Made by a program: the position numbers and the translations under genes
Shown: positions 1-5,411 of the stretch, one piece after another
Numbering within the stretch: position 1 is the first letter of the stretch
Layout: each line of letters begins with the position of its first letter
Notes under the pieces: generated by a model
The model's input: only the letters and a program-made list of their open reading frames with translations
Told to the model about the DNA's origin: nothing
The model's database searches: none
Assembly (NCBI GenBank): GCA_903957465.1
Contig: CAJBPJ010000196.1
Span: forward strand, 1 to 7,127
Origin: an uncultured Opitutia bacterium
Lineage (GTDB): Bacteria; Verrucomicrobiota; Verrucomicrobiia; Opitutales; UBA953
Length of the DNA stretch: 7,127 nucleotides
Direction of reading: 5' to 3'

Positions 1-35
1 CGCTTCGTCGTATGCCATTTGCTATGGCCGCTCAT
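1..35 (-). CDS. yebC: YebC/PmpR (TACO1) family protein, N-terminal fragment cut by the window edge
   Basis: On the minus strand an ATG at 33-35 opens a frame that stays open to the left edge and reads MSGHSKWHTTKR. The GHSKW block right after the start Met is the hallmark N-terminus of the YebC/TACO1 family (MAGHSKW... in most bacteria). Members are about 240 aa and have been described as transcriptional regulators (PmpR) and, more recently, as factors that relieve ribosome stalling. Only 12 codons are visible, so no domain beyond this can be checked. The start lies 18 nt downstream of the yidC stop on the same strand, so it is probably cotranscribed with yidC. No Shine-Dalgarno-like sequence precedes it (the upstream strand reads tttaaactcactccgatt). 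The fragment is very short, but the motif at exactly the right place makes the call fairly safe. Confidence 0.82.
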   Translation of the reverse strand, partial: MSGHSKWHTTK

Positions 36-53
36 AATCGGAGTGAGTTTAAA

Positions 54-1817
54 TTATGCTTTTGTGACTACAGTTAATTTGTCACGACGTTGAATCATCC
101 AAGTTTGCCCAATTTGCAATACGTTCTGGAACGTCCAATAAAGGGTAAGCGCTGCGGGCATGGTATAGCAAATAAGCGGGAACATCATCAGCATGATGGT
201 CATAACCATTTTTTGCGTTTCGTCGGTACCAGTCGACGGCGTCATCCGCATCGACATCCACATAGTAATTCCCATGAGCAACGGCATCGGATTAACCGGG
301 ATAGATCCGAGATGGGCAATCGTGTCTGGGCCAGCTAAGTCGGTGATCCAGAGAAAAGCCTGCAGGCGCATCTCGGGTGCATTTTGAAAGGCAGAATAAA
401 GGCCAAAGAAAATCGGCATCTGCACGAGGATCGGGAAACAGCCCGCTAGAGGGTTCACGCCGTGCTCCTTGTAGAGCTTCAGCATTTCTTTTTGAAGCCG
501 CTCAGGATCTTTTTTGTGCTTTTCCTGCAAGGCCTTCATCGGACCTGCGACTTTCGCCATATTTTTGGAAGCGCGTAGCTGCGCCGTCGTCAGCGGCCAC
601 GTTACCAATTTTAAAAGCAATGTGAGCAGGAGAATGGAGAAACCCCAAGCCCATGCCCCGCTACCTGCGACGAGCCAGTGGACACCGCCCAAGATTGCGA
701 GCAAGAGCTTGGCCATCCAACCAATACCAATAAAGCCAAGCAGCTTAACGAATTGCAAAGTATCCACCTGCCCATCGGAAAGCGCTGAGAGGCGGCCATA
801 TTCTTTGGGACCGACGTAAAGCACACCCGCGAGTGTACGAGAGCCATCGGTGGCAGCCGGACCTTCCCATGAGGCGAGAGCTCGCACGCTGCGCGCTCCG
901 TCAGAAAGTGCGACCGGGAGCACCAACGCCTCTGAGCGTTGACCTCGGACAGCAACATCTGGGCAAAGACTCGCTACGAAGTACTGATTGGCTGACGCTA
1001 CCCAAGCATGCGATCGCCCGGCCGCAGGAACGAGCAGGCTTTCGGCAAATGCCTTGTGCGCGAAGAGTCCCAAGAAGCCACTGCTGTCAGTGAAGTCAGA
1101 AAGTCCTGAGTGAGCGATATCGGCTCCATCGGAAACGAGAACGCTCTGGAAAGTATGGGTGACGTCGGCAATTTCAGGCTGCCAAGTGCCCGTGGAAATC
1201 CAGAACTTAGGTACAGGCTTGCCCGCAGGCGGCGTGATACGCACAGAGAACTCCACGCCGTGAGGATCTTTATCTCCGCGGCCAAGGCTTTCCGACCGCA
1301 GGCGATAACTGCGCTCAATGCGTGTACCATCTGGGAGTGAACCTTCTAAACGCGTCCAACCATCAGATGACTCAACCGAACGAAAGGCTATACGTATCGG
1401 GGTGGGCTTGGCGGTCGCGGGATCTGGCAGGTAAAGCTCGAGAGCTGCGTCAGGTGCTAAGTTATTAAAAGTAACCGACTCTTTTGAGCCGACGGCTGTG
1501 CGGTGCAGCTTAAGAGCTGCAGTATCTAAGGAGCCGCCACGCGATGTGAGTTGTACATTTAGGACGTCATTCTGAAGTGCAAAGGTCGTCGCCTTGCTCT
1601 TGGGCTGTTCATCTCCCACCGACGGAGTCACTGCCGCAACCGGAACGGGCGTGACCGCAGGCGCCGCGGGCGACGTAACTGTCGGCACAGGCGGAGTGAC
1701 AGTGACATGCGCAGCTTTAGTCTGCTCGACGGAATGACTGTTCCAAAAGAGTAAGCCGAAGGCACCAACGAGACAGAGGATGCCTAGAGTGAGATTTTTG
1801 CGGTCCATACAGCCCAT
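54..1817 (-). CDS. yidC: Membrane protein insertase YidC (Oxa1/Alb3 family), Gram-negative type
   Basis: YidC inserts and folds inner-membrane proteins, alone or with SecYEG. The 587-aa product has the Gram-negative layout: an N-terminal membrane anchor (about residues 8-25), a Pro/Val/Thr/Ala-rich linker (about 38-67), a large periplasmic beta domain (about 78-345), then the Oxa1 core. In the core, WGFSILLLTLLLKLVTWPLT (391-410) is the core helix with the conserved hydrophilic-groove residue, here Lys403 where E. coli has Arg366. Next come the cytoplasmic helical hairpin (about 411-450), the NPLAGCFPILVQMPIFFGLY helix (455-474) and the FLWITDLAGPD segment (488-498). Two more helices follow, then a short basic tail. 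The start is uncertain: ATG at 1817 gives MGCMDRKN, but ATG at 1808 gives the more usual MDRKN start, and neither has a good Shine-Dalgarno. An inverted repeat at 1830-1847 lies just upstream. pyrE is 102 nt upstream and yebC 18 nt downstream; the common rpmH-rnpA partners are absent from this side. Confidence 0.96.
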   Translation of the reverse strand: MGCMDRKNLTLGILCLVGAFGLLFWNSHSVEQTKAAHVTVTPPVPTVTSPAAPAVTPVPVAAVTPSVGDEQPKSKATTFALQNDVLNVQLTSRGGSLDTAALKLHRTAVGSKESVTFNNLAPDAALELYLPDPATAKPTPIRIAFRSVESSDGWTRLEGSLPDGTRIERSYRLRSESLGRGDKDPHGVEFSVRITPPAGKPVPKFWISTGTWQPEIADVTHTFQSVLVSDGADIAHSGLSDFTDSSGFLGLFAHKAFAESLLVPAAGRSHAWVASANQYFVASLCPDVAVRGQRSEALVLPVALSDGARSVRALASWEGPAATDGSRTLAGVLYVGPKEYGRLSALSDGQVDTLQFVKLLGFIGIGWMAKLLLAILGGVHWLVAGSGAWAWGFSILLLTLLLKLVTWPLTTAQLRASKNMAKVAGPMKALQEKHKKDPERLQKEMLKLYKEHGVNPLAGCFPILVQMPIFFGLYSAFQNAPEMRLQAFLWITDLAGPDTIAHLGSIPVNPMPLLMGITMWMSMRMTPSTGTDETQKMVMTIMLMMFPLICYTMPAALTLYWTFQNVLQIGQTWMIQRRDKLTVVTKA

Positions 1818-1829
1818 CTGACTAAGGGC

Positions 1830-1847
1830 TGACCCTGCAACGGGTCA
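1830..1847. repeat. 6-bp inverted repeat in the yidC leader
   Basis: The sequence tgaccc-TGCAAC-gggtca is a perfect 6-bp inverted repeat with a 6-nt loop. It starts 12 nt upstream of the ATG at 1817 on the minus strand. In RNA it would form a small GC-rich hairpin in the yidC leader; as DNA it could be an operator half-site pair. No U-tract follows on either strand, so it is not an intrinsic terminator. Its lower arm abuts a second possible stem (agccc at 1811-1815 with gggct at 1826-1830) that would include the 1817 ATG, and the two share base 1830. A 6-bp repeat can arise by chance, so any function is inference. Confidence 0.35.
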
Positions 1848-1919
1848 AGGTTGGGCGAAAATCAATCACTGACACCCTCTAAGCCTAGCCAGAACGGCAT
1901 AGACATAGCCCCTGAAGCC

Positions 1920-2492
1920 TTAACTACCAGGCTTCGTGGCAGGTAACGCCGCCAGCTCAGGCGGAAGTTTGTCGGCCGGATAGGTCGGGAAACTTAAGGA
2001 AAGAAGAGGGATAAAAGGTACACTAAAAGTCGTCTGGCCGCTGGAACGATCAACGAGGGCAGCGACCGCTACGGGCTTAGCGCCTGCCGCGATCAATAAA
2101 TCAATACACTCTTGGGCACGTCCGCCACGCGTCACCACGTCCTCGGCAATCAAGACACGTTCACCGGGAGCGAAAGTGAAGTTTCGTCGCAAAACCAGTC
2201 GATCATTCTCTTTTTCTGCAAAGACAAAACGTACGCCTAATTGCCGAGCCAACTCCTGTCCGACAACCAAACCTCCCATTGCGGGCGCAAGGACTGTCTG
2301 ACAGCCATGCGCAGCTAACTTGGTGCGCAATAACTCAATCAGGCGCGTGACCTTATCCATGTGCTGACAGACTTGTGCACATTGAAAAAAGTGTCCGCTA
2401 TGCAAACCAGAGCGTAAAACGAAATGCCCTGTAAGCAGTGCCCGCGAGTCGCGGAAAATTTGGAGAACTTCTTCGTCAGTAGAGATAGCCAT
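1920..2492 (-). CDS. pyrE: Orotate phosphoribosyltransferase
   Basis: The enzyme joins orotate to PRPP to give orotidine 5'-monophosphate and pyrophosphate, the fifth step of de novo UMP synthesis, in the cytoplasm. At 190 aa it is a typical short OPRT. Visible family blocks are TGHFVLRSGLHSGHFFQC (21-38; the HF.L.SG.HS region), LAPAMGGLVVGQELAR (68-83), FVFAEKE (89-95) and the type I PRTase PRPP-binding loop RVLIAEDVVTRGG (112-124; acidic pair E117-D118, usual form EDV.TTGG, with Arg for the second Thr). The tail LPPELAALPATKPGS fits the OPRT subgroup that ends in KPGS. The ATG at 2492 is preceded by an A/T-only stretch with no Shine-Dalgarno and lies 17 nt after the stop of the 117-aa membrane protein gene, so the two are probably cotranscribed. 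yidC follows after 102 nt. Confidence 0.95.
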   Translation of the reverse strand: MAISTDEEVLQIFRDSRALLTGHFVLRSGLHSGHFFQCAQVCQHMDKVTRLIELLRTKLAAHGCQTVLAPAMGGLVVGQELARQLGVRFVFAEKENDRLVLRRNFTFAPGERVLIAEDVVTRGGRAQECIDLLIAAGAKPVAVAALVDRSSGQTTFSVPFIPLLSLSFPTYPADKLPPELAALPATKPGS

Positions 2493-2505
2493 ATTTTTAA
2501 AAAAT
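2493..2505 (-). promoter_or_regulatory. A/U-only translation initiation region of pyrE
   Basis: The 13 bases directly before the pyrE ATG contain only A and T (attttttaaaaat on the minus strand), and there is no purine-rich Shine-Dalgarno within the usual distance. In bacteria that rely little on Shine-Dalgarno pairing, unstructured A/U-rich leaders are a known alternative that favours 30S/S1 loading. The stretch is nearly self-complementary but has no GC stem, so it is not a terminator. The role is inferred from base composition and position only. Confidence 0.3.
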
Positions 2506-2509
2506 AGAG

Positions 2510-2863
2510 TTAGTCTTTGGGTTTTTCGACAACATGTAACTTATGCAACAATCGATGAACGATGGGTGCTAGTAAAATGGATGCGGTTGTTAAAAAGGCG
2601 ACACCACTAAAAACTGCGTAGCCGGACGCAAAAAGCTTAGCTTCGTCCGTGTGCAGGGGGGAAACCGGGCCCATGCCTGTGAGAATCATACTAGCGTCCA
2701 ACAGCGCATCAACCCAAGGCAGGCCACAAATAAAGTGGTAGCCACAAACGCCTAAAACCAGCGACAGACTGAGAAAGAGTATCGCAACAATTGAATATAC
2801 AGCCACGCGCCTAAAAAAATGGTGGCGGGGAACAACAGGTTCGTGGCGGGTTTCAAGTCTCAC
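2510..2863 (-). CDS. Small two-helix membrane protein with a K+-channel-like pore-loop layout (hypothetical)
   Basis: This 117-aa protein has a basic, His-rich N-terminus (1-19), a first hydrophobic helix (about 20-43), a short loop, a segment LPWVDALLDASMILTGMGPV (48-67), a second helix (about 77-101) and a basic tail HRLLHKLHVVEKPKD. The order helix / pore-helix-like segment / T-G-x-G turn / helix, with KLFASGYAVFSGV opening the second helix, resembles the pore module of two-TM potassium channels (Ion_trans_2 type), where the filter reads TVGYGD. Here it reads TGMGP, so the canonical filter is not intact and ion selectivity cannot be claimed. The start is GTG at 2863, supported by CAGGG 7 nt upstream on the minus strand. 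Nothing upstream or downstream in the frame suggests truncation. It lies 17 nt before pyrE and is divergent from the sulfatase gene. The coding call is sound; the function is unknown. Confidence 0.82.
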   Translation of the reverse strand: MRLETRHEPVVPRHHFFRRVAVYSIVAILFLSLSLVLGVCGYHFICGLPWVDALLDASMILTGMGPVSPLHTDEAKLFASGYAVFSGVAFLTTASILLAPIVHRLLHKLHVVEKPKD

Positions 2864-2926
2864 ACCCCTACCCTGTCACGCCACAGTAACTTCGCAAGTG
2901 CATCGTGGAACTTGTAGAGATGGCCA
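2864..2926. promoter_or_regulatory. Divergent intergenic region, probable back-to-back promoters
   Basis: These 63 bp separate the start of the minus-strand membrane-protein/pyrE unit from the start of the plus-strand sulfatase/FGE unit, so promoters for both are expected here or just inside the genes. I find no convincing -35/-10 pair on either strand. The minus strand has TTGCGA followed 17 nt later by AGGGTA, which is too weak to call. Ribosome-site traces are CAGGG before the GTG at 2863 and GAGATGG before the ATG at 2927. The region is assigned by layout rather than by a recognised motif. Confidence 0.35.
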
Positions 2927-4366
2927 ATGTCCTTTAAAAACACCCCGATGCTTCGAAGCCTTCTTGCACTTAGCCTACTCTCTTTAACGGCACTGGGAGC
3001 ACAAAAGCCCAATATCATCATCCTCCTCGCCGATGACCTTGGACCTGGTGAAGTCGGCGCTTTTGGTCAGACCAAATTCTCAACGCCACGCCTCGATCAA
3101 ATGGCGCGCGAAGGCCTAAGCTTCGACCGCGCGTATTCTGGTTCATCTGTTTGCGCCCCGTCGCGCGGAGCACTCATCACTGGACTGCACACAGGACGCT
3201 CACCGATTCGGGCCAATAAAGAATATCCTACCGGGCAAGAACCCATGCCGCGGGATATTCCCACAATTGCGAAATCACTCAAAACTGCAGGCTACGCCAC
3301 AGGTTGCTTCGGAAAATGGGGCCTCGGCTATCCAGGATCAGGATCGGAAGCAACCGACCAAGGCTTTGATCGCTTCTTTGGCTACAACCACCAAGTGCAT
3401 GCCCATGAGTATTTCCCGAAAGCACTCGACGAAGGACGTTCCATCCGCTCTGTGCCTCTGAAAGAAGGAGAATATGCGGCCACGCGTATAACAAACGAAG
3501 CCCTCACGTGGACGCGTGCTCAAGTTAAAGCCGGAAAGCCTTTCTTCCTTTTCCTCCCAACCACCCTGCCCCACGGAAAGCTCCAGGCGACACCTGAGAT
3601 GCTGGAGCCTTTTGCAGATAAATTCGCCGACAATCCTAACCCAAAAGCCGCTCGCCTCTACGCTGCCATGATTAGCAAGCTAGATGCAGATGCGGGTAAG
3701 ATCATGGATTTACTAAAAGAACTCGGCATTGAGCAGAATACTTTGTTCGTATTTTGCTCAGACAATGGCACGGACCCTAGTTACGGCTATGGGATTGATT
3801 ACTTTAAGGGTCGCGGGGGCTTACGCGGCGACAAGCGATCACCTTACGAAGGCGGATTTCGTACCGCCGAGATAGCTTGGTGGCCTGGCAAAATAAGCCC
3901 AGGCAAGCGTACCGATATTCTGACCGCTTCTTGGGACTTCTTCCCTACCGCCTGCGAACTTGCGGGCATCACGACGCCTAAAGGACTCTCTGGGAAAAGT
4001 CTCGTTCCAGTGCTCACTGGCAAAGGCACCTACCAGCCTCATGACTTTCTCTTCTTTGAGTTTCATGAAGGACAAACTTGGCAGGTCATCGTTTGGAATA
4101 ACCGCATGAAGGCCGTTCAACGAAAAATCATGACCGACAAACCACTGCCTGTCGAAATTTACGATTTAGCAAAAGATCCCGCCGAAGCGCATGACGTTGC
4201 CAATGAGCACCCTGACTTAGTGAAGAAGGCGGCGGAAATCTTCCGACAAGAACATACGTCCAACGTAGCCTTCCCATTGCCGGGGGAAAAGGGATGGGAA
4301 GAGAAATTAAAAGCAGCCGCCGAAAAAGCAGCTGCAAGGAAGGCAAATAAACAAGGTGCCAAGTGA
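2927..4366 (+). CDS. Exported Cys-type sulfatase (S1 family, arylsulfatase-like)
   Basis: The 479-aa product hydrolyses a sulfate ester; the substrate cannot be read from sequence. A Sec-type signal peptide is clear: Arg10, a Leu-rich core (11-20) and a probable cut near Ala25 before QKPNIIILLADDLG. Family marks are the metal ligands Asp36-Asp37 and the signature CAPSRGALITG (76-86), in which Cys76 is the residue converted to formylglycine and Arg80 is catalytic. Others are GKWGLG (129-134, Lys130), HAHEYFP (158-164), LPHGKL (214-219, His216), the metal ligands SDNG (278-281) and DKRSPYEGG (302-310, Lys303). The C-terminal subdomain ends with the familiar IYDLAKDPAEAHDVA block (411-425), followed by a Lys/Ala-rich, probably helical tail (about 459-479). 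The His of the usual GKWHLG is Gly here, which I recall as a variant of one arylsulfatase subgroup. The ATG at 2927 has a weak site (GAGATGG); ATG at 2948 (Met8) is an alternative that still leaves a signal peptide. The FGE gene follows immediately. Confidence 0.95.
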   Translation: MSFKNTPMLRSLLALSLLSLTALGAQKPNIIILLADDLGPGEVGAFGQTKFSTPRLDQMAREGLSFDRAYSGSSVCAPSRGALITGLHTGRSPIRANKEYPTGQEPMPRDIPTIAKSLKTAGYATGCFGKWGLGYPGSGSEATDQGFDRFFGYNHQVHAHEYFPKALDEGRSIRSVPLKEGEYAATRITNEALTWTRAQVKAGKPFFLFLPTTLPHGKLQATPEMLEPFADKFADNPNPKAARLYAAMISKLDADAGKIMDLLKELGIEQNTLFVFCSDNGTDPSYGYGIDYFKGRGGLRGDKRSPYEGGFRTAEIAWWPGKISPGKRTDILTASWDFFPTACELAGITTPKGLSGKSLVPVLTGKGTYQPHDFLFFEFHEGQTWQVIVWNNRMKAVQRKIMTDKPLPVEIYDLAKDPAEAHDVANEHPDLVKKAAEIFRQEHTSNVAFPLPGEKGWEEKLKAAAEKAAARKANKQGAK

Positions 4367-4367
4367 T

Positions 4368-5411
4368 ATGAATCCAGTATTAGCAACGCGCTGGATTAAA
4401 ATCGTTATGGCGGTAAGCATGACGCTGCCCGTCGGACTCTATGTCTTTTTTGGACAACCCGCTCCCTCCGCCACGCAAGGGATGGTTTGGATTCCTAGCG
4501 GCACCTATGCCATGGGCCGTGATTTAGCCGACCATCCTGAAGAAGCCCCCGTTCACCCGGTAAAGGTAAAAGGGTTTTGGATGGATCGAACCGAAGTCAC
4601 GAATCGGCAATTTGCAAAATTTGTTAAAGCGACAGGTTACCAAACAGAAGCTGAACGCCTGCTCGATGCACGTGCCTTCCCTCATGCAAAACCTGAAGAT
4701 TTACTTCCGGGCGGGATGGTCTTCCGAGCCATCGAAGGCATAGATGCAACTATGTGCGGGATTGGTAACTTGCCTTGGTGGACCTTCACTGCGGGCGCAA
4801 ACTGGCAACACCCCGATGGGCCTGGCTCTTCAATCGACAATCGCATGGATCATCCCGTCGTGCAAATAAGCTACCGCGATGCACTCGCCTACTGTCAGTG
4901 GGCCGGAAAAAGACTTCCCACTGAAGCAGAATGGGAATGGGCAGCACGGGGCGGCCTCAGTCACAAAGCTTACACGTGGGGCGATACAGAAAGGCCGAAT
5001 GGAAAAATCATGTGTAACCATTGGCAGGGAGATTTCCCGGCTAAGGATAAAGTCGAAGATGGATTTTACGGAACGGCTCCCGCTGGCTCGTTTCCACCCA
5101 ACGACTACGGACTGAGCGATATGGCAGGCAATGTTTGGGAGTTCACGGCTGACTGGTACGACCCAGGTTATTACAGTCAATCTACCGAAGAAATGCCACG
5201 CGGGCCAGCAACCGGCAGCGACCCTCAAGGTACGGGCTTCGGTCAACGCGCAATGCGTGGCGGCTCATGGCTTTGCGGTACCGCCTATTGCTTTCGCTAC
5301 CGTCCAAGTGCACGCCATGGCATCGATGAACTAACAGCGACGAATCACGTGGGCTTTCGCTGCGTCAGTGATTCACCCGCACCCGCGGATACTCAGTCAC
5401 GCTCAAGATAG
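4368..5411 (+). CDS. Formylglycine-generating enzyme (FGE/SUMF1 family) with N-terminal membrane or signal segment
   Basis: FGE oxidises the Cys of the sulfatase CxPxR motif to formylglycine, using O2 and a copper-binding cysteine pair. Counting from ATG 4368 (347 aa), residues 9-28 form a hydrophobic helix with a preceding Arg/Lys, i.e. a signal peptide or anchor. The FGE-sulfatase fold starts at GMVWIPSGTYAMG (38-50). It includes FWMDRTEVTNRQFAKFV (70-86), HPVVQISYRDALAYCQWAG (162-180), RLPTEAEWEWAARGG (182-196), YGLSDMAGNVWEF (247-259) and MRGGSWLCGTAYCFRYRPSAR (296-316), then GFRC (329-332). Cys303 and Cys308 have the same CxxxxC spacing as human Cys336/Cys341, so this looks like a true maturase and not one of the many Cys-less relatives (EgtB- or PvdO-like). 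The ATG lies 1 nt after the sulfatase stop, with AAGG 11 nt upstream. A GTG at 4356 would add 4 residues and overlap the sulfatase by 11 nt. The 3' end overlaps the convergent MFS gene by 19 bp. Confidence 0.94.
   Translation: MNPVLATRWIKIVMAVSMTLPVGLYVFFGQPAPSATQGMVWIPSGTYAMGRDLADHPEEAPVHPVKVKGFWMDRTEVTNRQFAKFVKATGYQTEAERLLDARAFPHAKPEDLLPGGMVFRAIEGIDATMCGIGNLPWWTFTAGANWQHPDGPGSSIDNRMDHPVVQISYRDALAYCQWAGKRLPTEAEWEWAARGGLSHKAYTWGDTERPNGKIMCNHWQGDFPAKDKVEDGFYGTAPAGSFPPNDYGLSDMAGNVWEFTADWYDPGYYSQSTEEMPRGPATGSDPQGTGFGQRAMRGGSWLCGTAYCFRYRPSARHGIDELTATNHVGFRCVSDSPAPADTQSRSR

Noticed and set aside
611..958. Long minus-strand reading frame of 115 aa within yidC
   Set aside because: It lies wholly inside the well-supported yidC gene in another frame and has no recognisable domain.
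1830..1847. Intrinsic terminator between pyrE and yidC
   Set aside because: The stem is only 6 bp and no T-run follows on either strand.
1920..1980. PyrE tail lacking the CPLC cysteine pair seen in some OPRTs, as a sign of decay
   Set aside because: The LPPEL...KPGS tail is, as far as I recall, a normal alternative in this OPRT subgroup, and the catalytic motifs are intact.
2493..2505. A/T-rich near-palindrome before pyrE as a terminator of the upstream gene
   Set aside because: It has no GC stem, and pyrE starts right after it on the same strand, so an initiation role is more likely.
4830..5246. 138-aa minus-strand reading frame opposite the FGE gene
   Set aside because: It is antisense to a conserved domain, its composition is typical of a shadow frame, and it has no recognised motif.
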